From Bacteroidia bacterium (lineage in GTDB: Bacteria > Bacteroidota > Bacteroidia > J057), in contig JALEFZ010000020.1 of assembly GCA_022760475.1 (NCBI GenBank), forward strand, positions 62,001-126,000: a stretch of 64,000 bases of DNA. Direction: 5' to 3'. A program made the position numbers and the translations under genes. The notes under the pieces were generated by a model, which saw only the letters and a program-made list of their open reading frames with translations, was not told where the DNA came from and searched no databases. Below, piece after piece: positions 10,688 through 19,152 of the stretch. Position 1 is the stretch's first letter; each line of letters opens with the position of its first letter.

Positions 10688-12481
10688 ATGGGTAAACGAA
10701 GAGTTCAAAACAACGAAGAGGAAAAGGTAAAAGTCACACGGGAATCTTTTGGAGAAGCCCTTAAGATATTCTCATTTGTAAGGCCATACCGATGGTATTT
10801 TATCATTGGGCTGGTATTTCTTGCCTTATCAACTGGCACAAACTTCTTATTTATCGATTATATCAGGGAATTGCTGGCTACGGTTACGGACAAGGTACCC
10901 GAGTGGCAAGACAAACTCCGATCTGTGACCATCCAGATTGTTGTTGTATTGATCTTGCAAGCCGCTTTCTCTTTCTTAAGGATAATTCTTTTTGCACAGG
11001 TTACCCAGAGGACGCTGGCAGATATCAGAAATGCCATTTACCACAGCTTACTTTCTATTGGAATTCCATTTTTTGAGGAAAGAAGAGTAGGCGAATTGAC
11101 CAGCAGACTGACTGCAGATGTAAGCCAATTGGAAAGCACCATCCAGGTTTCTATTGCTGAGTTTTTGAGACAAATACTCACTTTGGTTGGAGGCATCATC
11201 ATCCTGTTTTATGTTTCGGTGAAACTCTCCCTGATCATGCTTTCCACCTTCCCAGTAGCTATCATCATAGCCATGGGGGTAGGGCGTTATATCAGAAAGG
11301 TCAGTAAAAAAGCACAGGACGAACTGGCTGAGTCGAATGTGATCGTAGAGGAGACCCTCCACTCGATCAGGAATGTCAAGTCTTTTGTCAATGAGAAGTT
11401 CGAATTCCAAAAATTCGGAGAGAAGATGAGGGAGGTCATTAAGAATGGCTTGAATGCAGCTTATGCAAGGGGAGGCTTTGTTGTGGTTTTGATCCTTGCA
11501 GTATTTGGAGGGATGGCCCTTGTGATGGTTTTTGGTGCAGGAATGATTGGTAATGAGGAGCTTCCGGTAGATCAGTTCATTTACTTTTTAATGATCACGG
11601 CATTTATTGGAGGGTCAATTGCAGGATTGGGTAGCCTTTACGCAGAGATCCAGCGAGCAATTGGAGCCTCAGAAAGAATTAGGGGCATACTTAAGGAAGA
11701 AGGTGAGTATGACTTCATGAATGCAGCAGATACAGGGGAGCGATTTGCTGGTGAGATTGTCTTTTCAAATGTAGAATTTGCTTATCCAACGAGGCTGGAT
11801 GTACCAGTATTAAAGGGGATTAGCCTAAAAATACCTCAGGGAAATAAAATTGCTCTTGCTGGACAAAGTGGTGCAGGCAAATCCACCATTGCACAATTGC
11901 TCCTGAGGTTCTATCAAATTCAAGGGGGCGAAATCCTCATCGACGGAAAATCTATCTTCGATTATGACCTCCATCACTTGAGGTCCAATATCGGGATTGT
12001 TCCTCAAGAGGTAATTTTGTTTGGTGGTACTATCAAGGAGAACATTGCCTATGGCCGTCCCGGAGCTACCGAAGAGGAAATCATAGATGCTGCCCGCAAG
12101 GCAAATGCCCTTGAGTTCATTCAGAACTTCCCGGAAGGCCTGGAGACGAAGGTAGGCGACCGAGGGATCAAACTCTCCGGTGGGCAACGCCAAAGAATCG
12201 CCATTGCAAGAGCCATCCTGAAAGACCCTGTCATCCTTATCCTGGATGAGGCCACTTCCTCACTGGATGCCGAATCGGAGCACTTGGTACAGGAAGCCCT
12301 TAACAAGCTCATGCATGGTCGAACAACCTTGATCATCGCTCACAGGCTAAGCACCATCAGACATGTAGACCAGATCAATGTCATGGAAGCTGGAAAAATA
12401 GTTGAATCAGGAACGCATAATGAGCTCGCCGATCAAAATGGGGGGGCATATTTCAACCTGTTGAGGCTTCAGGAAGCCTAG
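10688..12481 (+). CDS. ABC exporter, MsbA/ABCB-type (fused membrane and ATPase domains)
   Basis: A 597-residue half-transporter that would work as a homodimer in the inner membrane. The N-terminal half (about residues 35-330) contains six hydrophobic helices. The C-terminal half is an ABC ATPase with Walker A (GQSGAGKS), a Q-loop (IVPQEV), signature LSGGQRQR, Walker B (VILILDEATSS) and an H-loop histidine (IIAHRLST). Length and order match lipid A flippases and multidrug exporters of the MsbA/ABCB group; the cargo cannot be told from the sequence. It is a single-gene unit, followed directly by a strong terminator. Confidence is high for the family and low for the substrate. Confidence 0.93.
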   Translation: MGKRRVQNNEEEKVKVTRESFGEALKIFSFVRPYRWYFIIGLVFLALSTGTNFLFIDYIRELLATVTDKVPEWQDKLRSVTIQIVVVLILQAAFSFLRIILFAQVTQRTLADIRNAIYHSLLSIGIPFFEERRVGELTSRLTADVSQLESTIQVSIAEFLRQILTLVGGIIILFYVSVKLSLIMLSTFPVAIIIAMGVGRYIRKVSKKAQDELAESNVIVEETLHSIRNVKSFVNEKFEFQKFGEKMREVIKNGLNAAYARGGFVVVLILAVFGGMALVMVFGAGMIGNEELPVDQFIYFLMITAFIGGSIAGLGSLYAEIQRAIGASERIRGILKEEGEYDFMNAADTGERFAGEIVFSNVEFAYPTRLDVPVLKGISLKIPQGNKIALAGQSGAGKSTIAQLLLRFYQIQGGEILIDGKSIFDYDLHHLRSNIGIVPQEVILFGGTIKENIAYGRPGATEEEIIDAARKANALEFIQNFPEGLETKVGDRGIKLSGGQRQRIAIARAILKDPVILILDEATSSLDAESEHLVQEALNKLMHGRTTLIIAHRLSTIRHVDQINVMEAGKIVESGTHNELADQNGGAYFNLLRLQEA

Positions 12482-12493
12482 CAGGCTCCTATC

Positions 12494-12538
12494 AAACAAA
12501 AAGATCAGAATGAGTCATTCATCCTGATCTTTTTGTTT
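12494..12538 (+). terminator. Rho-independent terminator after the ABC exporter
   Basis: A 15-bp arm (AAACAAAAAGATCAG, 12494-12508) pairs perfectly with CTGATCTTTTTGTTT (12524-12538). The loop can pair further in part. It begins 13 bp after the stop codon. The T-rich right arm makes it an effective terminator, and the A-rich left arm may also serve the minus strand. Confidence 0.85.
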
Positions 12539-13005
12539 AAGGATTTTTGAAATTTAGCTTTTGAGAGCATGCTTGCCCTTATAGTACCCGAGTGAGGGAC
12601 TTCTCATCACTGCGGGAACAATAAGGCTCGGATAGGGTGAGCCTTAAAGGCTAGGTTGGAGACTAAATAGACTATTTAAAAGTAATAAACCCCAGGCAAA
12701 TCAGCCTTGATTGCCGAGAATTGAGGTTTGCCTTCGCCTTATACAGTTATAACCCTGACAGGGTTTAAACCCTGTCAGGGTTATAATAAATTTTAGAAAG
12801 CTGTCTAATTTTAGATCTTAGAGTTTAAGGGCAGGATTTTAAAGTTCTGAGGAAATAATTTTTAATCAGCTTCTAAGCCTATTTCCAAATAGCTCACCTC
12901 CCTTGAAACTTGATCATCACAGAGCAACAACTCAGTTTACAATCTTCATTTTCCGAAAAATAAGCCTATAAAAGACCTATTTTAGCTATTAACGACTTTT
13001 GAAGG
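12539..13005. other. Non-coding spacer with inverted repeats
   Basis: About 470 bp with no gene between the ABC exporter terminator and the stop of the CoA ligase. It contains a short hairpin (TAAGGCTC at 12622-12629 with GAGCCTTA at 12639-12646) and the 40-bp perfect palindrome listed separately. A small RNA or remnant repeat element is possible, but nothing in the sequence decides it. Confidence 0.5.
12747..12786. repeat. Perfect 40-bp palindrome
   Basis: The arms 12747-12766 and 12767-12786 are exact reverse complements with no loop. Each arm also contains an odd-length palindrome, AACCCTGACAGGGTT, whose only asymmetric base is the central one. So the element is two head-to-head copies of a REP-like unit. 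It sits in a gene-free spacer. It could act as a bidirectional terminator, a protein-binding site or a dispersed REP/MITE-type element. Confidence 0.85.
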
Positions 13006-14301
13006 TCAAACAGACTTAACTCTCCTATCAACGATCCGACTGAGCTTCCCTCCCTGGCTGCGAGGGATACTTCCTGGAGATTTCAAAACGATCTCCATCG
13101 AAAGACCAATAAAGTCTTTGACTTTCTTTTTGAGCCTGCCCCTTAGATCTTCATTTTCAGGCTCTACATTTGCCACAGTTTCCACCTCAACGGTAACCTT
13201 ATCCATAGCCCCTTTTTTGTCCACTAGAAGTCGATAATTAGGACTCAGGTAATCAAACATGTGAATCACTTCCTCCACTTGGGTATGAAACAGGTTCACC
13301 CCTCGAATGATCAGCATATCATCTGCCCTTCCTTTAATGGTTGACATTTTTATGTGGGTTCTCTTCCCATTGGGATCATAATTGATGGAACAAATGTCAT
13401 TTGTCCAATACCTCAAAACAGGAAAGGCTTCCTTAGTCAGGGTCGTAAAAACAAGTACCCCCTCTTCACCATAAGGCAAAGGTTCACCACTGTCTCTATC
13501 TACCACTTCGGGAAAAAAATGATCCTCCCAGATGTAACTCCCACTTCCCTGCTCCTCAAAATCTTCCTGCGAAACCCCAGGCCCGATGACTTCACTCAAC
13601 CCATAAATATTGGATGCCCGAACTCCAAGTCCCCTTTCGACCTGAGACCTGATAGCCTCCGTCCATGGCTCAGCCCCCAAAACTGCATATTTCACAGCTA
13701 AGGAATCAGTATCAATACCTCTTTTCTCTAATTCGTCTGCCAAGGTTTGAGCGTAGGAAGGAGTACAACAAATGACCTCAGGTTCGAAATCTTGAAGGAT
13801 GGTCAGTTGCCGCTCGGTCATGCCACCTGAAACAGGAATCACCGCCATTCCCAATTTCGTTGCCCCACCATGCATCCCCAACCCTCCAGTAAAGAGGCCA
13901 TAGCCGTAGGCATTGTGGAGTTTCATCCCTGGTCTGGCACCTGCACAGGCAAGCGACCTGGCAACTACTTCATCAAATACTCCAAGATCAGCTTCGGTAT
14001 ACCCTACAACTGTAGGCTTGCCCGTGGTCCCACTCGACGCATGAATTCGACGGATTTCGTCCATGGGTTTGGCAAACATCCCAAATGGATAGTTATCGCG
14101 CAGGTCGGTCTTTTTTGTAAATGGAAGTTTGTGAATATCCTCTAAAGTTTTGATGTCCTCAGGGTGAAGGCCAATTACATCAAATTGCTGTTTGTAAAAA
14201 GGAACATTTTCATATACCCTTTTTACCAGTGAAGAGAGGCGAGCATTTTGTAATGCCCGCAACTCTTCCAGTGGCATGGTTTCAAGCCTGGAATTGTACA
14301 T
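13006..14301 (-). CDS. Phenylacetate-CoA ligase-like adenylate-forming enzyme
   Basis: A 431-residue acyl/aryl-CoA synthetase of the PaaK family. It would activate a carboxylic acid to the acyl-AMP and then the CoA thioester in the cytoplasm. The ATP-binding loop ASSGTTGKPT is at about residues 88-97, followed by the family block YGYGLFTGGLG and the C-terminal region GVNLFHTQVEE. Length fits PaaK (~430-440). No other phenylacetate genes (paaABCDE, paaZ) are nearby, so the acid need not be phenylacetate. It is the last gene of a probable operon: 11 bp follow the small protein at 14313, behind the GMC enzyme and aldehyde dehydrogenase, so it may take over the acid they form. Confidence 0.85.
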   Translation of the reverse strand: MYNSRLETMPLEELRALQNARLSSLVKRVYENVPFYKQQFDVIGLHPEDIKTLEDIHKLPFTKKTDLRDNYPFGMFAKPMDEIRRIHASSGTTGKPTVVGYTEADLGVFDEVVARSLACAGARPGMKLHNAYGYGLFTGGLGMHGGATKLGMAVIPVSGGMTERQLTILQDFEPEVICCTPSYAQTLADELEKRGIDTDSLAVKYAVLGAEPWTEAIRSQVERGLGVRASNIYGLSEVIGPGVSQEDFEEQGSGSYIWEDHFFPEVVDRDSGEPLPYGEEGVLVFTTLTKEAFPVLRYWTNDICSINYDPNGKRTHIKMSTIKGRADDMLIIRGVNLFHTQVEEVIHMFDYLSPNYRLLVDKKGAMDKVTVEVETVANVEPENEDLRGRLKKKVKDFIGLSMEIVLKSPGSIPRSQGGKLSRIVDRRVKSV

Positions 14302-14312
14302 ATCTCCTGAAG

Positions 14313-14648
14313 TTATTGTTGAATCAATTGTCCAATGATGGCTTCGGCCGTTGCTTCCTTACCCATCAGGTTGACCTGTTCGAAATAATTATACCAACCC
14401 GCAGCCTCCACCAATTGCTCAAATCCTTTGGCAGTTTCCTCATCGGGAAAGGCCCAAATAGCAAAAAAGTCATAATCTGCCCTTCGAGTGGTTTGGGAAA
14501 GGTTGTCCGACCACGTTAGTATCTTCACTCCTTTGGCCATCAGATCCTGGATATGGGGGCCGATATTTGCCATATAATTGCCTCTTTCCTCGGCTGTAAG
14601 TTCATGCCAGGCAGGCTTGGTATTCCATAGTTCTATAAAGAAAATCAT
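14313..14648 (-). CDS. Small protein of unknown function (DUF6616-like)
   Basis: A 111-residue soluble protein with no signal peptide, and conserved-looking aromatic and charged blocks (ELWNTKPAW near the start, DYDFFAIWAFP in the middle, AAGWYNYFEQVN near the end). The pattern suggests a dimeric alpha+beta (ferredoxin-like) fold and reminds me of the DUF6616 family, from memory only. It lies between the GMC oxidoreductase (12 bp) and the CoA ligase (11 bp), so it is almost surely co-transcribed and may assist in the same pathway. Function is unknown. Confidence 0.75.
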   Translation of the reverse strand: MIFFIELWNTKPAWHELTAEERGNYMANIGPHIQDLMAKGVKILTWSDNLSQTTRRADYDFFAIWAFPDEETAKGFEQLVEAAGWYNYFEQVNLMGKEATAEAIIGQLIQQ

Positions 14649-14660
14649 AATTCTAAGCTC

Positions 14661-16205
14661 TTATTTTGAATAATTTTGGGCGGCTTGCCTTTCAACAGAA
14701 TCCTTATGGAGGATCATATCGGCTGCCTTTTCACCAATCATGATGGAAGGCGCATTGGTATTTCCTGATGTAATGGAAGGCATGATAGATGCGTCAGCCA
14801 CACGAAGCCCAGAAAGTCCATGTACCCTCAACTCGGGATCTACCACAGCCATGCTATCAATTCCCATCTTGCAAGTCCCTACCATGTGGTGATAGGTCCC
14901 GCAGGATTTCCTGATATAATCTTCAATATCAGCCTCGCTTGCATCTTTTCCTGGTAGCACCTCTACCTTCATCCAATCCTGAAAGGCCTGTGTATAGCCC
15001 ATCTTTCTGCATAGCATCACTGCTTCTCGCAATGCCTCAAAGTCTGCCTGTTCTCCCAAATAATTGGGGTCCAGATAAGGAGCGTCCTCAGGATTGGCCG
15101 ATTTTAATTTCATTTCACCTCGGCTGACTGGCCTAATTAGGCCTGCACAAAGTGTAAATGCATTCTCAGGTCCCGAAAATCCAGGTGAATAATAGGGCAA
15201 TCCCATAAATAGGGGCTGCAGGTCAGGACACAGCATATTGGGACGGCTTTTCCAAAACAACTGTGCCTCCAACAAATTCGCCTGTGGGGGAGGAATCTGC
15301 TGCTTGGCTTCGAAAATTACACTCACCAAAAGATGGTCATGAAGATTTTGACCAACACCAGGCAGGTCGACGACACTATGAATGCCGTGTTCTGCCAGAT
15401 CATTTGCATTTCCTATGCCCGAAAGCATCAACAATTGAGGGGAACCGATGGCACCAGCTGCCAAAATGACCTCTTCTGAAGCACTGGCTACATGCTCTTT
15501 TCCGTCCTTTTTGAAAATCAATCCTGTGCACCTCTTGCCATCAAAGTTAAGTTTCTGAGCCTGGGCATTGGTGTAGACAGTCAAATTGGGACGATCCATA
15601 ACTGGAAGCAAAAAGGCCTTGGCTGTAGAACAACGTTCCCCTTCAGGAGTAACCGTCAGTTCATTCATACCAGCTCCCCAAATATCAGAATTGAAGTCTT
15701 CCGTTACAGGCAAGCCCATTTCTTTACAAGCCTCTATCGCTACTGTGGAAATGGGATTGGGATTTTTTATGGTGGTAACATGCAAAGGGCCTCCAACACC
15801 ATGGTTTTCACTCGCACCCTTTTCATAATTCTCGGATTTCTTAAAATAAGGCAGGACACTCTCATAATCCCAGCCTTGACATCCCTGATATGCCCAGTTG
15901 TCATAATCAGTATGGTGGCCACGGATATAGATCATGCCATTAATGCTGCTACTGCCACCCAGTGTTTTTCCCCTGGGCCAATAGCGTGGGGTATTGCCTG
16001 CATGCCGTTGAGGTTCGGTCATATAAGCCCAATCCCTCTCAGTTTGCCAGGTAGCAGGCCATCCAGCAGGTGCATGGATGTTGGGATCATTGTCTGGGCT
16101 ACCCGCTTCAAGGAGCAATACCCGGGTATTTGAGTTTTTAGAAAGCCTATTGGCCAGGACGCATCCGGCAGAGCCAGCGCCCACGATGATATAATCAAAA
16201 TTCAT
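14661..16205 (-). CDS. GMC-family FAD-dependent alcohol/choline dehydrogenase
   Basis: A 514-residue flavoprotein. The N-terminal dinucleotide fold IIVGAGSAGCVLA is followed by the GMC signature GKTLGGSSSINGMIYIRG. The C-terminal half carries HHMVGTCKMG with the active-site histidines and a second signature ending GNTNAPSIMIGEKAA. It oxidises an alcohol to an aldehyde using FAD; the sequence resembles choline and aliphatic alcohol dehydrogenases and the true substrate is unknown. The aldehyde dehydrogenase immediately upstream (64 bp) is the natural next step. There is no signal peptide, so it is cytoplasmic. Confidence 0.88.
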   Translation of the reverse strand: MNFDYIIVGAGSAGCVLANRLSKNSNTRVLLLEAGSPDNDPNIHAPAGWPATWQTERDWAYMTEPQRHAGNTPRYWPRGKTLGGSSSINGMIYIRGHHTDYDNWAYQGCQGWDYESVLPYFKKSENYEKGASENHGVGGPLHVTTIKNPNPISTVAIEACKEMGLPVTEDFNSDIWGAGMNELTVTPEGERCSTAKAFLLPVMDRPNLTVYTNAQAQKLNFDGKRCTGLIFKKDGKEHVASASEEVILAAGAIGSPQLLMLSGIGNANDLAEHGIHSVVDLPGVGQNLHDHLLVSVIFEAKQQIPPPQANLLEAQLFWKSRPNMLCPDLQPLFMGLPYYSPGFSGPENAFTLCAGLIRPVSRGEMKLKSANPEDAPYLDPNYLGEQADFEALREAVMLCRKMGYTQAFQDWMKVEVLPGKDASEADIEDYIRKSCGTYHHMVGTCKMGIDSMAVVDPELRVHGLSGLRVADASIMPSITSGNTNAPSIMIGEKAADMILHKDSVERQAAQNYSK

Positions 16206-16269
16206 TTTTTCTGGATTAGTTGGTCAAACAGATGTATTTCCAGGAGACTTATTTCCCGGAGAAGTAAGC

Positions 16270-17703
16270 TTAGGCCTCAGCAGGAGCAAATTTCTTGATG
16301 CTGATTACCTGAGGTAGCGTAACTGCTTTTAGTCCCTCAAGCCCAAACTCAACCCCATATCCCGATTCTTTCATGCCACCAAATGGAACCATGGGATGGA
16401 TGGCTCCGTGCTGGTTGATCCACACCGTTCCCGATTCGATACGCGAAGCGACTTGTGAAGCCTGTTCAAGGTCATCTGACCATACTGAGGCACCGAGGCC
16501 TGTTTTGGTATCATTGGCTTTGCGAACTGCCTCATCCAGGTCTTTGTATTTAATAATGGGCAATACAGGTCCAAATTGTTCTTCATCCACCAATGGAATC
16601 CCATTGTCGATTTCACCCACAAGGGTAATGGGGTAGAAATATCCCTGACCTTCAGCTTTGCTGCCTCCTCGGATAATTTTGGCACCTCGTGCTTTGGCAT
16701 CATCTACCAATGAAATGACCTTATTGTACTGCATTTCATTCTGAACAGGCCCTAGCAGAATGTTCTCTTCCATGCCATTACCCATGGGCATTTGATCAGC
16801 GACGGCACTAAGGCTACTGACTACCTGATCATAGTCATCCTCATGAACATATAGACGCTTAGCGCAGGCGCAGGTTTGGCCCATATTGATGAATGATCCC
16901 CAGAATAGGTCCCCAGCTTTTGAAGCCATTTCTGTCCCAGGTAATACAATGGCAGGATCATTTCCTCCACACTCAAGCGTCAACCTGGCCATGTTTCCAC
17001 CTGAAGCTTCGATGATTTTTTTGGCAGTCGATGCACTTCCGGTAAACATGATTTTGTCAACATCTTGATGACGTACCAGTATATCTCCCACTTTTCCATC
17101 TCCAGAAATGGTATTCAAAACTCCTGGAGGCAACACTGTATTAATTAACCTTACCATTTCAAGGGTTCCAATACTGGTATATTCTGAAGGTTTCAGTACC
17201 ACAGTATTCCCCGTCCGAAGAGATGGGATAATTTGCCATATGGCAATCATAAGTGGCCAATTCCAGGGAGCAATCGCCCCGATTACACCGATCGGTCTGC
17301 GGTGCAACTCATCTCTGCGAGACTCATCCTCAAATACCACTTCTGTCGGCAAGTCAAGAGAAGCCGGTACCTGTGTCCATCCAACACAGGCTTGCATTTC
17401 AAACATAGAGCCAGGTCCAGCAAGAGGTTTTCCTTGTTCTTTGGTAATCCATTTTGCCAGATAATCGGTATTCTCCGTCAATACCTTGGCAACTTTCATG
17501 AGGATTGCCTTGCGTTCTTCATCTGATTTTGCAGCCCAGGCAGGCTGAGCAGCTCTGGCTGATGACACGGCGCGCTCTACCTGCTCAGGCGTAGAGATTG
17601 GAGCAAAGCCCAATGATTCACCAGTTGCAGGATTTTTCACTTCAAAACTTTGTTCATGAGGAACGGGTTGCCCGTCCACCATACATGCGAAGGTAGTAGC
17701 CAT
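16270..17703 (-). CDS. Aldehyde dehydrogenase (NAD(P)-dependent)
   Basis: A 477-residue enzyme of the ALDH superfamily that oxidises an aldehyde to the acid. Visible signatures are PWNWP (146-150), general base Glu244 in LECGG and catalytic Cys278 in GQTCAC. Full length and intact active site suggest a functional enzyme. It is the first gene of the minus-strand cassette (ALDH, GMC oxidoreductase, small protein, CoA ligase), divergent from the AraC regulator at 17875. Resemblance is to betaine-aldehyde/succinate-semialdehyde-type enzymes; substrate is not determined. Confidence 0.9.
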   Translation of the reverse strand: MATTFACMVDGQPVPHEQSFEVKNPATGESLGFAPISTPEQVERAVSSARAAQPAWAAKSDEERKAILMKVAKVLTENTDYLAKWITKEQGKPLAGPGSMFEMQACVGWTQVPASLDLPTEVVFEDESRRDELHRRPIGVIGAIAPWNWPLMIAIWQIIPSLRTGNTVVLKPSEYTSIGTLEMVRLINTVLPPGVLNTISGDGKVGDILVRHQDVDKIMFTGSASTAKKIIEASGGNMARLTLECGGNDPAIVLPGTEMASKAGDLFWGSFINMGQTCACAKRLYVHEDDYDQVVSSLSAVADQMPMGNGMEENILLGPVQNEMQYNKVISLVDDAKARGAKIIRGGSKAEGQGYFYPITLVGEIDNGIPLVDEEQFGPVLPIIKYKDLDEAVRKANDTKTGLGASVWSDDLEQASQVASRIESGTVWINQHGAIHPMVPFGGMKESGYGVEFGLEGLKAVTLPQVISIKKFAPAEA

Positions 17704-17874
17704 ACGTATTTTTGAATTATTCTTAAGTGATAAATCAATAATAGCTACATTTGACTACCATTAACTTAATTATTCTTCAAAAAAACTTATCTTTAGTTCT
17801 AATTTTTACTAAAGAGTCTTATTTGTCGTATATTTTCGAAATATCCTTAAGTATTGCGAAAAATATTAAAGCCC

Positions 17875-18753
17875 ATGATTGAAAGATTCATCGAAAGAGG
17901 TACTGCTTATCCCCTACAGATGGGAACCCTGATGGTATATGAAACCAATACCTCCTGCAAGAATGTCAAGTTCTTCTTTGAGCAGAATGTTCTGACCCTG
18001 ATGCTCAAGGGACATAAGACCGTTGTCTCTGATAACCTTAAGATTGAATTCTTTCCAGGAACCCTATTTATTCCCCAAGCCAATGTAGTCCAGACAGTCC
18101 ATATCCCTGAAGCCAGTTTCTACAATCCTACTAAATGTCTCGTACTAGAAATTGATCCCGCATTCTTGCAAACTTATTATGAAGAGATCCTCTACCTGGA
18201 AAATCACAAGGAATTGCTACATTCTCAAGAGGCTTCTTCACAAGCTGTCCAGCATTTCTGTTCCAATGATAAACATTTGGTAGCAGCCTTTATTAGACTT
18301 TATGAACAACAATTGGGTGAGTCAGGTTCTACCAAAGATCTTATTGACTCACTTGTGATCAAAGAAATGCTGGCAAGGATCTTCAATACAGAAGGCTTGG
18401 CCCTTCTCCGAAATAACTTTGTAAAAAGCGTTCCCAACAAAAAGATCCAAAAAAGCCTCACCTATATCAAAGGCAAACTGGATGACCAGCTGACGGTTCA
18501 GCAATTGGCGGACGTTTCCGGCTATGGCCTGACCACCTTTTACAAAAAATTCAGAGAGATCACAGGCATGACTCCCGTGGACTACATCCTCAATGAAAGG
18601 ATCAAACAATCCAAAATCATGATTCAGAAAAATAAGCTATCCCTAAAAGAAATTGCCTTCAAATGTGGCTTTAATTCCTACGAATATTTTTGTAGCAGCT
18701 TCAGAAAGCTAGAACAACTCAGGCCAAGTGAGTTTAAAAAGGCAACAAGTTGA
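17875..18753 (+). CDS. AraC-family transcriptional regulator
   Basis: About 292 residues from the ATG at 17875; an upstream TTG at 17854 is in frame but less likely. The N-terminal half is a cupin-like ligand-binding or dimerisation domain. The C-terminal ~100 residues hold the two helix-turn-helix units of AraC proteins (LTVQQLADVSGYGLTTFYKKF and LKEIAFKCGFNSYEYFCSSF). It is divergent from the aldehyde dehydrogenase across about 170 bp, the usual arrangement for a regulator that activates the neighbouring catabolic operon on sensing its substrate. Its stop codon touches the stop codon of the convergent Rieske gene with no spacer. Confidence 0.9.
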   Translation: MIERFIERGTAYPLQMGTLMVYETNTSCKNVKFFFEQNVLTLMLKGHKTVVSDNLKIEFFPGTLFIPQANVVQTVHIPEASFYNPTKCLVLEIDPAFLQTYYEEILYLENHKELLHSQEASSQAVQHFCSNDKHLVAAFIRLYEQQLGESGSTKDLIDSLVIKEMLARIFNTEGLALLRNNFVKSVPNKKIQKSLTYIKGKLDDQLTVQQLADVSGYGLTTFYKKFREITGMTPVDYILNERIKQSKIMIQKNKLSLKEIAFKCGFNSYEYFCSSFRKLEQLRPSEFKKATS

Positions 18754-19152
18754 TTATACAAACTGGTTTAATACCCATACACGGCCATCTCTTAGCTCAT
18801 AAGCATACCTTCTTAAGGGTGAAGGCGGAGGCCCATCTACAACCCTTCCTTCATAGTCATAGGTCCCTTCATGGCAGGGACAAACAAATATTCGTTCATC
18901 GGCCTGAAACGCAACGGTACACCTTTTATGCGTACACACGAGGCTGATTATTTCCAGCTTATCCCCTGCCCTGCGAACAAGGATTTTTTTCCTATTGAAA
19001 ATGAATGTTTTGAATCCCTCCACTGGCAATTCATGCTCAGCACAAAGGTTCATTTCAGCCTCTTCAAACAGGCTACAAGCAGAAGCAGTCACTCCCACTG
19101 CCAAAGCGGAGGAAATGACTGCTGTATTTTTCAAAAATTCTTTCCGATTCAT
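18754..19152 (-). CDS. Rieske [2Fe-2S] lipoprotein
   Basis: A 132-residue protein with a signal peptide whose lipobox ends at Cys26 (TASAC), so it is probably a lipid-anchored periplasmic protein. The Rieske cluster ligands are clear: Cys73-x-His75 in CTHKRC and Cys91-x-x-His94 in CPCHEG, with Cys78 and Cys93 placed for the usual disulfide. It would be a single-electron carrier. No cytochrome b or oxidase gene is adjacent, so the redox partner is unknown. The start codon overlaps the riboflavin synthase stop codon (ATGA), so translation of the two genes is probably coupled. Confidence 0.88.
   Translation of the reverse strand: MNRKEFLKNTAVISSALAVGVTASACSLFEEAEMNLCAEHELPVEGFKTFIFNRKKILVRRAGDKLEIISLVCTHKRCTVAFQADERIFVCPCHEGTYDYEGRVVDGPPPSPLRRYAYELRDGRVWVLNQFV

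Noticed and set aside
15492..16133. 213-residue antisense frame over the GMC oxidoreductase gene
   Set aside because: The sense strand has clear catalytic signatures; the antisense frame has no recognisable domain.
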